The notes: generated by a model not told the origin, from the letters alone. 64,000 nucleotides of DNA from Streptomyces koelreuteriae (GCF_018604545.1 NZ_CP075896.1:6510001-6574000); one strand, 5' to 3'; positions 36,726 to 45,305 are shown, counted from the stretch's first letter. Numbers and translations: made by a program.

Positions 36726-37673
36726 GTGACGGCCGTTGAATCCCGTCCAGCGGGGATGACCGGGACGGACCAGAGCCCGGCCCACCGGCCGCTCGGGGCC
36801 CGTGTCATGGCGTTCGTGGCTCTCACCAAGCCGCGGATCATCGAGCTGCTGCTGATCACCACGGTTCCCGTGATGTTCCTGGCGCAGCAGGGTGTGCCCG
36901 ACCTGACGCTGGTGCTGCTGACCTGCGTCGGCGGTTACCTGTCGGCAGGCGGCGCCAACGCGCTCAACATGTACATCGACCGCGACATCGACGCGCTGAT
37001 GGACCGCACCTCGCAGCGCCCGCTGGTCACCGGCATGGTCAGCCCGCGCGAGTGCCTGGCCTTCGGCATCACCCTGGCCGTCGTCTCGACCCTGCTGTTC
37101 GGCCTCGCGGTCAACTGGCTCTCGGCCTGGCTCTCCCTCGGCGCGCTCCTGTTCTACGTCGTCGTCTACACGATGATCCTCAAGCGCCGTACCTCGCAGA
37201 ACATCGTCTGGGGCGGCATCGCCGGCTGTCTGCCCGTGCTGATCGGCTGGTCCTCGGTCACGAACTCCATGTCGTGGGCGCCGATCATCCTCTTCCTCGT
37301 CATGTTCTTCTGGACGCCGCCGCACTACTGGCCGCTGTCGATGAAGGTGAAAGAGGACTACGCGCGCGTGGGCGTGCCGATGCTGCCGGTGGTCGCCTCC
37401 AACAAGGTGGTCGCCAAGCAGATCGTGATCTACAGCTGGGTCATGGTCGGCGTCTCGCTCCTGCTGACCCCGCTCGGCTACACGGGCTGGTTCTACACGG
37501 CGGTCGCCCTGCTGGCCGGCGGCTTCTGGCTGTGGGAGGCACACGGCCTGCAGAACCGCGCCAAGGCCGAGGTGACGGGCGCCAAGCTCAAGGAGATGCG
37601 CCTCTTCCACTGGTCGATCACCTACGTGTCGATCCTGTTCGTGGCCGTCGCGGTCGACCCGTTCCTGCGCTGA
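36726..37673 (+). CDS. ctaB: Protoheme IX farnesyltransferase (heme O synthase)
   Basis: 315 residues. Adds a farnesyl tail to heme B to make heme O for cytochrome oxidase; UbiA-family integral membrane protein with about nine helices. The prenyl-diphosphate site NMYIDRDIDALMDRT (NxxxDxxxD) and the second Asp-rich loop with WTPPHYWPLS are visible. The GTG at 36726 is 5 bases after TAGGGG. An in-frame GTG at 36720, two codons earlier, may be the database start but would overlap that site. Partner of ctaA, 2.7 kb away on the other strand. Confidence 0.94.
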   Translation: MTAVESRPAGMTGTDQSPAHRPLGARVMAFVALTKPRIIELLLITTVPVMFLAQQGVPDLTLVLLTCVGGYLSAGGANALNMYIDRDIDALMDRTSQRPLVTGMVSPRECLAFGITLAVVSTLLFGLAVNWLSAWLSLGALLFYVVVYTMILKRRTSQNIVWGGIAGCLPVLIGWSSVTNSMSWAPIILFLVMFFWTPPHYWPLSMKVKEDYARVGVPMLPVVASNKVVAKQIVIYSWVMVGVSLLLTPLGYTGWFYTAVALLAGGFWLWEAHGLQNRAKAEVTGAKLKEMRLFHWSITYVSILFVAVAVDPFLR

Positions 37674-37731
37674 CGTACGTCACAGGGCCCTCCCCTCGCC
37701 AGTCGATCTACTCGTGAGTAGCATCCTGACC

Positions 37732-38064
37732 ATGGCAGACACGCAGCAGGTTGACCCGAAGGCCGAGCGCAAGGTCGCCCGGCTCGCCAAGCAGATCACC
37801 GCCTTCTCCAAGGACCACGGCGGCGCCGAGGGCCAGATCGCCTACCTCGGCGAACGCGGCGCCCGCATCGTCCTCGTCGGCGAGGACGGCAACTGGGGCG
37901 ACCTGGTCGCCCCCTCGCACGAGATCGCCGAGCAGGCGGTGGAGAAGTCGGGCATCACCCGCCACGAGTCCTTCGACGGCGAATTCGCCGCCAAGGTGAC
38001 GACGGGCCGCTACGAGTGGACCCGCATGGCGGGCATCCAGGTAGGCGGCCCGTCCAACGGTTGA
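37732..38064 (+). CDS. Conserved small protein, 110 residues, unknown function
   Basis: Starts at an ATG at 37732; an in-frame GTG at 37714 is possible and neither has a clear ribosome site. Soluble, Gly- and charge-rich (KVARLAKQITAFSKDHGGAEGQIAYLGERG, then IVLVGEDGNWGDLVAPSHEIAEQAVEKSGI). The pattern suggests a small alpha/beta fold. I recognise it as a protein commonly found next to ctaB in streptomycetes but know of no assigned role. A dispersed 23-bp repeat starts 20 bases after its stop. Confidence 0.75.
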   Translation: MADTQQVDPKAERKVARLAKQITAFSKDHGGAEGQIAYLGERGARIVLVGEDGNWGDLVAPSHEIAEQAVEKSGITRHESFDGEFAAKVTTGRYEWTRMAGIQVGGPSNG

Positions 38065-38083
38065 GCAACTGGCCTCTTGTCTT

Positions 38084-38106
38084 CAGGGGCGCGGGGAACT
38101 GCGCGA
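38084..38106 (+). repeat. Dispersed 23-bp intergenic repeat, copy 1
   Basis: The same 23 bases occur as an exact reverse complement at 59790-59812. The sequence begins CAGGGGCGCGGGGAACTGCG, and GCGC ends can pair over the middle. I recall near-identical sequence in many Streptomyces intergenic regions, usually just after a stop codon, as in both cases here. Confidence 0.7.
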
Positions 38107-38227
38107 ACAACCACAGATCACCCGCACCCGCCGAACAATCCGCCACCTCCCACGACGGACCGCGACCTGAACCCCGCTTCACCCGTTAGGACCCTTGGAA
38201 CAACAGGGTCCACACCGGGGAGCCCGG

Positions 38228-39334
38228 ATGATCGAAACGCCGTCCCTAGTGGACCAGTACTGCCACGGAGTACTCCGCACAGAGCTGGGCCTCGGCACCT
38301 TCGAGGCCCACCTCTCCCGCACCGAGGGCCCACCCGCCCCCGGCACCACCCTCTTCGACACCCAGACCGGCTTCGCCGTACGCCGCTGGTGCCCGCCCCT
38401 GCTCGGCCTGGAACCCCACTGCACCCCGGCCCACTACCTGGCCCGCCGCCGTGAACTGGGCGTCCTGGAGTCCGGCCGCCGTCTCCTGCGCGGCAGCGGC
38501 ATCACGACGTACCTCGTCGACACCGGCCTCCCCGGCGACCTCACCGAGCCCCGCGAACTGGCCTCCGCCGGCGCCGCCGAGGCCCACGAGATCGTGCGCC
38601 TGGAACTGCTCGCCGAGCAGGTCGCCGACACCTCCGGAACCGTCGAGTCCTTTCTCGCGAACCTCGCCGAGTCCGTGCACGCCGCCGCCGCGCACGCCGT
38701 CGCGTTCACCTCGGTCGCGGGCGTCCGGCACGGCCTCGCGCTCGCGCCCGAGCCGCCCGGACCGGGAGAGGTGCGGGGAGCCGCCGGCCGCTGGCTCGCG
38801 GGGCGCGGGGTCGGCGGGGAGCTGAGCGACCCCGTGCTGCTGCGGCATCTGCTGTGGAGCGCCGTCGCCTCGGGGCTGCCGCTCCAGCTGCACGCGGGGC
38901 TCGGGGCGCCGGGCCTGCGCATCGACCGTACGGACCCGGTGCTGCTGACGGACTTCGTACGGGCCACGGCCGGGCTCGGCACGGACCTCGTCCTGCTGCA
39001 CGGCTACCCGTACCACCGGCACGCCGCCCATCTCGCCGGTGTCTTCCCGCATGTCTACGTCGACTGCGGCGCCGCCCTGGTGCGTACCGGCGCCCGGGCC
39101 GCGACCGTCCTCGCGGAGATGCTGGAGCTGGCCCCGTTCGGCAAGATCCTCTTCTCCAGCGGCGCCCAGGGGCTGCCCGAACTGCACGTGGTGGCGGCCC
39201 GGCTGTTCCGCGAGGCGCTCGGCCGGGTGCTCGGCACCTGGGTCGCCGAGGACGCGTGGTCCCTGACCGACGCGCAGCGGGTGGCGGGGATGCTGGCGTC
39301 GGGGAACGCGCGCAGGGTGTACGGGCTCGACTAG
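38228..39334 (+). CDS. Amidohydrolase-family metal-dependent hydrolase
   Basis: 368 residues from the ATG at 38228 with GGGGAG 5 bases upstream. The opening VDQYCHGVLRTEL contains a family-like His. YLVDTGLP, LQLHAGLGAPG, LVLLHGYPYHRHAAHLA and YVDCGAAL follow the strand order of amidohydrolase-2 barrels. FSSGAQGLPELHVVAARLF near the end fits the last metal or active-site loop. Substrate unknown. Its stop shares the palindrome CTAG with the convergent ctaA stop, so the two genes end on the same four bases. Confidence 0.78.
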   Translation: MIETPSLVDQYCHGVLRTELGLGTFEAHLSRTEGPPAPGTTLFDTQTGFAVRRWCPPLLGLEPHCTPAHYLARRRELGVLESGRRLLRGSGITTYLVDTGLPGDLTEPRELASAGAAEAHEIVRLELLAEQVADTSGTVESFLANLAESVHAAAAHAVAFTSVAGVRHGLALAPEPPGPGEVRGAAGRWLAGRGVGGELSDPVLLRHLLWSAVASGLPLQLHAGLGAPGLRIDRTDPVLLTDFVRATAGLGTDLVLLHGYPYHRHAAHLAGVFPHVYVDCGAALVRTGARAATVLAEMLELAPFGKILFSSGAQGLPELHVVAARLFREALGRVLGTWVAEDAWSLTDAQRVAGMLASGNARRVYGLD

Positions 39335-40380
39335 GCCTTCGTCAGGGAGGCCTCGGCGGCGGGGCCGGGCAGGTCCACGGGCGCCTCGGTGCGCTCCCGC
39401 AGCGACATCATCACCAGCAGCACCCAGATCCACATCACGGCCGAGCCGAACATGTGCAGGCCGACCAGGACCTCGGGGAGGTCCGTGAAGTACTGGACGT
39501 ATCCGATGACGCCCTGCGCGAGCAGGATCAGGAACAGCTCCCGGGTGCGCTTCAGCGGGCCCTTCGGTGCGTCGACCGCCTTGAGGACGAACCACAGGGC
39601 GAAGGTCAGCGTCACCACGATCCACGCCAGCACGGCGTGCAGCTTGCTCACCGTCTCCCAGTCGACCGGCATCCGCTCGACCTCGCTGGAGTCGCCCGCG
39701 TGCGGGCCCGCGCCGGTGACCACCGTGCCGACCAGGATGAGCAGGACGGCGGCCGCGGTCAGGAACCACACCAGCTGCCGCACGGCCTTGCCGACCAGCG
39801 GACGCGGCGGGGTGTCGCCCTCACGGGTGCGCTGCCACATCACCGTGGCCACCGCGATGAGCGCGGACGTCGCCACGAAGTGGGCCGCGACCGTGTACGG
39901 GTTCAGACCCACCAGCACCACGATGCCGCCGAGCACCGCGTTGCTCATCACGATCCAGAACTGCGCCCAGCCCAGCCGGACCAGGCCGGGCCGGTACGGC
40001 TTCCGGGAGCGCGCGGCGATGATCGCCCAGCCGACGGCCGCGCACAGCACGTACGTCAGCATGCGGTTGCCGAACTCGATGACGCCGTGGACGCCCATCT
40101 CGCTGGTTGCGGTGAGGGAGTTCTCGGTGCACTTGGGCCAGGTCGGGCAGCCCAGGCCCGAGCCGGTCAGCCGTACGGCACCGCCGGTGACCACGATGAG
40201 CACCGACATCACGACGGCGGACATGGCGGCCCGCTGGACGGTCCGGGGTTCCGGGGTCCAGCGGGCGGCGATGAAGGCGAGCGGGTTGCGCAGGGCGGCC
40301 TTGGCGTCGGCGCGGGTCACTTTTGGCACGCGACCCATCGTAGGGCGCCGCTTGTGCACGCTTTCACGAGGGTCCCTCAT
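39331..40380 (-). CDS. ctaA: Heme A synthase (COX15/CtaA)
   Basis: 349 residues from the ATG at 40380, where GGGAG lies 6 bases upstream; the ATG at 40338 (MGRVPKVTRAD) is also credible and lacks a site. Converts heme O to heme A for cytochrome aa3. Eight hydrophobic helices; VTGGAVRLTGSGLGCPTWPKC contains the paired cysteines typical of type-B CtaA. Conserved heme-ligand histidines are near helix ends (EFGNRMLTY region, KLHAVLAW). It ends back to back with the amidohydrolase and lies just after the ABC-2 permease gene. Confidence 0.92.
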   Translation of the reverse strand: MRDPRESVHKRRPTMGRVPKVTRADAKAALRNPLAFIAARWTPEPRTVQRAAMSAVVMSVLIVVTGGAVRLTGSGLGCPTWPKCTENSLTATSEMGVHGVIEFGNRMLTYVLCAAVGWAIIAARSRKPYRPGLVRLGWAQFWIVMSNAVLGGIVVLVGLNPYTVAAHFVATSALIAVATVMWQRTREGDTPPRPLVGKAVRQLVWFLTAAAVLLILVGTVVTGAGPHAGDSSEVERMPVDWETVSKLHAVLAWIVVTLTFALWFVLKAVDAPKGPLKRTRELFLILLAQGVIGYVQYFTDLPEVLVGLHMFGSAVMWIWVLLVMMSLRERTEAPVDLPGPAAEASLTKA

Positions 40381-40383
40381 GGC

Positions 40384-41154
40384 CTACTCCCAGCGGAAGA
40401 ACCGTCCGGCGGCGGCCAGCCCGGCCACCGCCCAGACCGCGAGGATCCCCAGGTCGGCCCAGGGCGTCCCGGCACCGTGCTGGAGCACGTCCCGCAGCCC
40501 GTCGGACAGCGCCGCGATGGGCAGCAGGCCGAGTACGTCCTGCGCGCCCTCGGGGAACTTGTCCAGCGGGACGACGACCCCGCCGCCGACGAGCAGCAGC
40601 AGGAACACCAGGTTGGCGGCGGCCAGCGTCGCCTCGGCCTTCAGCGTCCCGGCCATCAGCAGGCCGAGGCCCGAGAAGGCCGCCGTACCGAGGACGAGGA
40701 GCAGCAGGACGGCGAACGGGTTGCCCTGCGGCGACCAGCCGAGCGCGAAGGCGATCACCGTCAGCAGGACCACCTGGAGTACCTCGGTGACCAGCACGGA
40801 CAGTGTCTTCGCCGTCATCAGGCCCCAGCGCGGCAGGGGCGAGGAGGCGAGCCGCTTCAGCACGCCGTAGCGGCGCTCGAAGCCGGTCGCGATCGCCTGG
40901 CCGGTGAACGCCGTCGACATCACCGCGAGCGCGAGAATGCCGGGGGCGAGGAAGTCGACGGTCTTCCCCTCGCCCGTGTCGACGATGTCCACGGTGCTGA
41001 ACAGGACGAGCAGCAGGGTCGGGATCACGACCGTCAGCAGCAGCTGCTCGCCGTTGCGCAGCAGCATCTTCGTCTCGAGCACGGCCTGGGCCGCGATCAT
41101 GCGGGGCAGGGGCGCGGCCCCCGGCTTCGGCGCATAGATGCCGGTGGCGGTCAC
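40384..41154 (-). CDS. ABC-2 type transporter permease
   Basis: 256 residues from a GTG at 41154 that overlaps the ATPase stop (GTGA). Six hydrophobic segments; the family hallmarks are the long N-terminal amphipathic region, FLAPGILALAVMSTAFTGQAIATGFERRYGVLKRLASSPLPRWGL, and the late GGGVVVPLDKFPEGAQ. Exporter partner of the DrrA-like ATPase. Location beside ctaA is typical of streptomycetes, and a role linked to heme or cytochrome maturation has been suggested only by position. Confidence 0.9.
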   Translation of the reverse strand: MTATGIYAPKPGAAPLPRMIAAQAVLETKMLLRNGEQLLLTVVIPTLLLVLFSTVDIVDTGEGKTVDFLAPGILALAVMSTAFTGQAIATGFERRYGVLKRLASSPLPRWGLMTAKTLSVLVTEVLQVVLLTVIAFALGWSPQGNPFAVLLLLVLGTAAFSGLGLLMAGTLKAEATLAAANLVFLLLLVGGGVVVPLDKFPEGAQDVLGLLPIAALSDGLRDVLQHGAGTPWADLGILAVWAVAGLAAAGRFFRWE

Positions 41155-42074
41155 GAACGCAGCTCCTTACCCGTCAGTTCGAGGAAGACGTCCTCCAGGG
41201 AATGCCGCTCCACCGAGATCTTCTCCGGCATCACGCCGTGCTGGGCGCACCAGGAGGTGACCGTGGCGAGGAGCTGCGGGTCGATCTTGCCGATGACCCG
41301 GTAGGAACCCGGCGTCAGCTCGGCGGCCGAGGAGTCGGCGGGCAGGGCCTTGAGCAGGGAGCCCACGTCCAGGCCGGGGCGGCCGGTGAAGCGGAGCGTG
41401 TTCTCGGCGCCGCCCTTGCACAGCTCCTCCGGGGAGCCCTGCGCGATGACCCGGCCCGCGTCGATGATCGCCACGTCGTCGGCGAGCTGCTCGGCCTCGT
41501 CCATGTAGTGGGTGGTGAGGATCACCGAGACGCCGTCGGCGCGCAGGTCCCGGACCAGGTCCCAGGTGGCGCGGCGGGCCTGCGGGTCGAGACCGGCGGT
41601 CGGCTCGTCCAGGAACACCAGCTCGGGGCGCCCGACCACGGCCATCGCCAGCGCGAGCCGCTGCTGCTGCCCGCCCGACAGGCGCCGGTAGGTCGTACGC
41701 CCGCAGGAGCCGAGCCCCAGGCGTTCGATGAGCGCGTCCACGTCCAGGGGATGAGCGTGCAGCTTGGCCACGTGGCGGAGCATCTCGTCGGCCCTGGAGC
41801 CCGAGTACACGCCGCCGGACTGGAGCATCACGCCGATGCGGGGCCGCAGCCGCCCGGACTCCCTGACCGGGTCGAGGCCCAGGACTCGCACCGTGCCGGC
41901 GTCCGGCTTCCGGTACCCCTCGCAGGTCTCGACCGTCGTCGTCTTGCCCGCCCCGTTGGGGCCGAGCACGGCGGTCACACCCTCCCGGGCCACCAGGTCG
42001 AGCCCGTCCACCGCGGTCTTCGGGCCGTACCGCTTCACCAGGGCCTGGACCTGGACCACGGGCTCACTTCGCAT
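41151..42074 (-). CDS. ABC-2 transporter ATP-binding protein (DrrA-like)
   Basis: 307 residues from the ATG at 42074; the open frame goes 21 codons further but without signals. Walker A is GPNGAGKTTTVETCEGY (about 37), signature RLSGGQQQRLALAMAVV, Walker B LVFLDEPTAGLDPQARR. The C-terminal 80 residues are the DrrA-type regulatory domain. It pairs with the adjacent permease; the substrate is unknown. Confidence 0.92.
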   Translation of the reverse strand: MRSEPVVQVQALVKRYGPKTAVDGLDLVAREGVTAVLGPNGAGKTTTVETCEGYRKPDAGTVRVLGLDPVRESGRLRPRIGVMLQSGGVYSGSRADEMLRHVAKLHAHPLDVDALIERLGLGSCGRTTYRRLSGGQQQRLALAMAVVGRPELVFLDEPTAGLDPQARRATWDLVRDLRADGVSVILTTHYMDEAEQLADDVAIIDAGRVIAQGSPEELCKGGAENTLRFTGRPGLDVGSLLKALPADSSAAELTPGSYRVIGKIDPQLLATVTSWCAQHGVMPEKISVERHSLEDVFLELTGKELRS

Positions 42075-42105
42075 GGGTCCAGAGTCTAGGTAGGCGCGCG
42101 GGGGC

Positions 42106-42918
42106 TCAGACCGGGGGGTGCGGGAACTCCTCCTCACGCGGCCGGTGCACCGCCAGCCACCGTTCGGCGTAGGCCACCGCGTCCGCCACCGGGAACAGCC
42201 GTGCCTCGGCCGCCCCCACCTTCCCGCGTACGACGGGACGGTCCCGTTCGAAGTCGTAGCCCAACTCGTCGAAGCGGTCCGAGCTGATCGACACCTCGGT
42301 GACGGTCTCCCAGCCGTTCGGACCGGGCCGGCCCACCGCGACGCGCGGGGACGGTATGCGGTACTCGGCGAGGTGGAAGCCGGTGCAGGAGGCGTAGCCG
42401 GCGCCGAGCAGCAGGACCCGGGCGCCCGTCGCCTCCAGCTTCGCGAGCGGGCTTCGCTCGCCGAGCCTGCAGTCGCTCGCGTGTCCCTCGGTCAGCTCCG
42501 CCGCGCGCGGCCCGACCGCCGCGAACGAGGTCTGCGGATGGGCGCTGCGCTTCGCGCCGGGCCAGGTCCGTACCGTCTCCGGGACGACTCCGACCCCGCG
42601 TGCGGGCGTGATCCGGGGGTCGTAGGCGGGCATGGTGGCGCGGATGGCCGCCCACCATTCCGGCGGTACGGGCGGTCCCCGCCACAGGGCCGGGTCGGAG
42701 ATGTCCCCGGTCTGGGTGGGGACGACCAGGGTTCCCTCCGGGCCCAGTGCGTCGAGCAGCCCCAGCACCACCGTGACGGCGCCGCCGTTGACCCAGCCGA
42801 GGGCGCTGAGCGAGGAGTGCACGAGGAGGGTCTCGCCGGGCCGTACGCCCAGTTCGCCCAACTGCGTCCGCAGTGTGTCCCGGGTGACAAGAGGGCCGGT
42901 CGGAGGGGGTGTGGCCAT
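42106..42918 (-). CDS. AAC(3)-family aminoglycoside N-acetyltransferase-like protein
   Basis: 270 residues from the ATG at 42918. The family pattern is clear: LLVHSSLSALGWVNGGAVTV, LGPEGTLVVPTQTGDISDP, the catalytic-His region KRSAHPQTSFAAVG, and LLLGAGYASCTGFHLAEYR. True resistance enzymes and housekeeping YokD-like relatives share these motifs, so resistance cannot be claimed from sequence. It diverges from sufR across a region with an iron box and a 14-bp palindrome. The other neighbours give no antibiotic cluster context. Confidence 0.85.
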   Translation of the reverse strand: MATPPPTGPLVTRDTLRTQLGELGVRPGETLLVHSSLSALGWVNGGAVTVVLGLLDALGPEGTLVVPTQTGDISDPALWRGPPVPPEWWAAIRATMPAYDPRITPARGVGVVPETVRTWPGAKRSAHPQTSFAAVGPRAAELTEGHASDCRLGERSPLAKLEATGARVLLLGAGYASCTGFHLAEYRIPSPRVAVGRPGPNGWETVTEVSISSDRFDELGYDFERDRPVVRGKVGAAEARLFPVADAVAYAERWLAVHRPREEEFPHPPV

Positions 42919-42959
42919 GGTTCGGGAGTGTCCCCGAAGGTGCTCCGGCATGCCAGCGG

Positions 42960-42973
42960 TTTGATCGATCAAA
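42960..42973. promoter_or_regulatory. Perfect 14-bp palindrome in the aac-sufR divergent region
   Basis: TTTGATCGATCAAA is fully self-complementary. It lies 42 bases before the AAC(3)-like start and 16 bases from the iron box. It could be an operator for either direction. AT-rich sequence like this is uncommon in the window. Confidence 0.45.
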
Positions 42974-42988
42974 GATCGTTTCCGCAGG

Positions 42989-43007
42989 TCAGGTTAGCTT
43001 TACCTAA
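42989..43007. promoter_or_regulatory. Iron box (DmdR1/IdeR-type) upstream of sufR
   Basis: Read on the minus strand the 19 bases are TTAGGTAAAGCTAACCTGA. They match the DmdR/IdeR iron-box consensus TTAGGTTAGGCTCACCTAA at about 15 of 19 positions, including both CCT/AGG half-sites. It lies 60-78 bases upstream of the SufR-type site and 106 before the sufR start, and could also serve the divergent acetyltransferase gene. Confidence 0.6.
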
Positions 43008-43043
43008 GTGACGCAAGGCACCGTCGAGCGGGCCGGACGTGGC

Positions 43044-43080
43044 TTGCCCGGTCCTGAAGAATTACGCAACAATGGCGTTG
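43044..43080 (+). promoter_or_regulatory. suf operon promoter with SufR-type operator
   Basis: CAAC-AATGGC-GTTG at 43067-43080 has the form CAAC-N6-GTTG that I recall as the SufR operator in S. avermitilis. A -35-like TTGCCC (43044-43049) and a -10-like AACAAT (43068-43073) are 18 bases apart, so the operator covers the -10. This is the layout expected for autorepression by [4Fe-4S]-SufR. Confidence 0.6.
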
Positions 43081-43112
43081 TGAAAAACGTCGGCGAGGCT
43101 CGGGAGGCTCCC

Positions 43113-43832
43113 ATGGGTGCCCCACAGGAGGAGCTCGCGACCGGTGAGCGGTCCACCCGCAACCGCGTCGCGCGATCCATCCTGGACCACGGCCCGTCGA
43201 CCGTCGCCGAGCTCGCGGAGCGGCTGCGCCTCACCCATGCGGCCGTGCGCCGGCACCTCGACGCCCTCGCGGGCGACGGTGTCGTGGAAGCGCGCGAGCA
43301 GCGGGTCTACGGCGCGCGCACCCGCGGCCGCCCCGCCAAGGCGTTCGCCCTGACGGACTGCGGCCGGGACGCCTTCGACCAGTCCTACGACAAGCTCGCG
43401 GCGGACGCGCTGCGCTGGATCGCCGACCGCGAGGGAGGCAGCGAGGCCATCGCCGCCTTCGCCCGCGCCAGGATCGCCGCCCAGGGAGGCGCGTACCGCG
43501 AGGCGGTCGAGGCCGCCCCGCCCGAGAAGCGGACCGAAGCGCTGGCCAAGGCCCTGAGCGCGGACGGGTACGCTGCTACGGCGCGCAGCGCCCCCCACCC
43601 GCAGAAGGGTGAGCAGCTCTGCCAGCACCACTGCCCGGTCGCCCACGTCGCCGAGCAGTTCCCCCAGTTGTGCGAGGCGGAGACGGAATTTTTCGCCGAG
43701 CTGCTCGGTACGCACGTACAGCGGCTCGCCACCATCGCGCACGGCGACGGCGTCTGCACGACGTTCATCCCCAAGATTTCCCACACCACTGACAACGCAT
43801 CCGCAAGCACGGCCGGGAGGAACCCCGCATGA
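43113..43832 (+). CDS. sufR: SufR, Fe-S-responsive repressor of the suf operon
   Basis: 239 residues from the ATG at 43113, which has GGGAGG 5 bases upstream. In-frame GTGs at 43008 and 43080 are earlier, but the operator at 43067-43080 lies between them and this start, which argues for the later one. The N-terminal winged helix (RVARSILDHGPSTVAELAERL then LTHAAVRRHLDALAGDGVVE) is followed by a helical linker. The cluster-binding Cys set is in LCQHHCPVAHVAEQFPQLCE, plus a late Cys in HGDGVCTTF. The cluster-loaded form represses suf; loss of the cluster in iron or oxidative stress de-represses it. Its stop overlaps the sufB start (ATGA). Confidence 0.92.
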   Translation: MGAPQEELATGERSTRNRVARSILDHGPSTVAELAERLRLTHAAVRRHLDALAGDGVVEAREQRVYGARTRGRPAKAFALTDCGRDAFDQSYDKLAADALRWIADREGGSEAIAAFARARIAAQGGAYREAVEAAPPEKRTEALAKALSADGYAATARSAPHPQKGEQLCQHHCPVAHVAEQFPQLCEAETEFFAELLGTHVQRLATIAHGDGVCTTFIPKISHTTDNASASTAGRNPA

Positions 43833-45250
43833 CTCTCCCCACGGAGACTGCCCACCCTGAGCTCGAGGGCCTGGGCAAGTACGAATACGGCTGGGCCGAC
43901 TCCGACACGGCCGGCGCCTCTGCCAAGCGCGGCATCAACGAGGACGTCGTCCGCGACATCTCCGACAAGAAGAGCGAGCCGGAGTGGATGACCAAGCTCC
44001 GTCTCAAGGGTCTGCGCCTGTTCGAGAAGAAGCCCATGCCGAACTGGGGCTCGGACCTGTCGGGGATCGACTTCGACAACATCAAGTACTTCGTGCGCTC
44101 CACGGAGAAGCAGGCGGAGTCCTGGGAGGACCTGCCCGAGGACATCAAGGCCACGTACGACAAGCTCGGCATCCCCGAGGCGGAGAAGCAGCGCCTCGTC
44201 GCCGGTGTCGCCGCCCAGTACGAGTCCGAGGTCGTCTACCACCAGATCCGCGAGGACCTGGAGGAGCAGGGCGTCATCTTCCTCGACACCGACACGGCCC
44301 TGAAGGAGCACCCGGAGCTCTTCAAGGAGTACTTCGGGACCGTCATCCCCGTCGGTGACAACAAGTTCGCGTCGCTGAACTCCGCCGTGTGGTCGGGCGG
44401 CTCCTTCATCTACGTGCCGCCGGGCGTCCACGTGGAGATCCCGCTCCAGGCCTACTTCCGCATCAACACGGAGAACATGGGCCAGTTCGAGCGGACCCTG
44501 ATCATCGTCGACGAGGGTGCCTACGTGCACTACGTCGAGGGCTGCACCGCCCCGATCTACAAGTCGGACTCGCTGCACTCCGCGGTCGTCGAGATCATCG
44601 TCAAGAAGAACGCCCGCTGCCGCTACACGACCATCCAGAACTGGTCGAACAACGTCTACAACCTGGTCACCAAGCGTGCCGTGGCCTACGAGGGCGCGAC
44701 CATGGAGTGGGTCGACGGCAACATCGGCTCCAAGGTGACGATGAAGTACCCGGCCGTCTACCTGATGGGCGAGCACGCCAAGGGCGAGACCCTGTCCATC
44801 GCCTTCGCCGGCGAGGGCCAGCACCAGGACGCGGGCGCCAAGATGGTCCACATGGCGCCGAACACGTCGTCCAACATCGTCTCGAAGTCCGTCGCGCGCG
44901 GCGGTGGCCGTACCTCCTACCGCGGCCTCATCGAGATCGGCGAGGGCGCCCCGGGCTCGAAGTCCAACGTGCTCTGTGACGCGCTGCTCGTCGACACGAT
45001 CTCCCGCTCGGACACCTACCCCTACGTGGACGTCCGCGAGGACGACGTGTCCATGGGCCACGAGGCGACCGTCTCCAAGGTCTCCGAGGACCAGCTCTTC
45101 TACCTGATGAGCCGCGGTCTGTCCGAGGACGAGGCCATGGCGATGATCGTGCGCGGCTTCGTCGAGCCCATCGCCAAGGAGCTCCCCATGGAGTACGCGC
45201 TGGAGCTCAACCGGCTGATCGAGCTGCAGATGGAAGGCGCGGTCGGCTAA
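43829..45250 (+). CDS. sufB: Fe-S cluster assembly scaffold protein SufB
   Basis: 473 residues, full length. SufB forms the SufBC2D scaffold on which new Fe-S clusters are built. The beta-helix core shows FIYVPPGVHVEIPLQAYFRI, GCTAPIYKSDSLHSAVVEI and IGEGAPGSKSNVLCDALLVD, whose late Cys is the family's essential one. The C-terminus (SEDQLFYLMSRGLSEDEAMAMIVRGF) contacts SufC. Overlaps the end of sufR and lies 55 bases before sufD. Confidence 0.97.
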   Translation: MTLPTETAHPELEGLGKYEYGWADSDTAGASAKRGINEDVVRDISDKKSEPEWMTKLRLKGLRLFEKKPMPNWGSDLSGIDFDNIKYFVRSTEKQAESWEDLPEDIKATYDKLGIPEAEKQRLVAGVAAQYESEVVYHQIREDLEEQGVIFLDTDTALKEHPELFKEYFGTVIPVGDNKFASLNSAVWSGGSFIYVPPGVHVEIPLQAYFRINTENMGQFERTLIIVDEGAYVHYVEGCTAPIYKSDSLHSAVVEIIVKKNARCRYTTIQNWSNNVYNLVTKRAVAYEGATMEWVDGNIGSKVTMKYPAVYLMGEHAKGETLSIAFAGEGQHQDAGAKMVHMAPNTSSNIVSKSVARGGGRTSYRGLIEIGEGAPGSKSNVLCDALLVDTISRSDTYPYVDVREDDVSMGHEATVSKVSEDQLFYLMSRGLSEDEAMAMIVRGFVEPIAKELPMEYALELNRLIELQMEGAVG

Positions 45251-45305
45251 CCCCACCGCAGTCCATCAAGCCCTTACGTAACGGAAAGCGAGCACTACGA
45301 CAGCC

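Noticed and set aside
42106..42918. A confirmed aminoglycoside-resistance determinant
   Set aside because: Family motifs are present but housekeeping relatives share them, and there is no antibiotic cluster or mobile element near it. Recorded only as AAC(3)-like.
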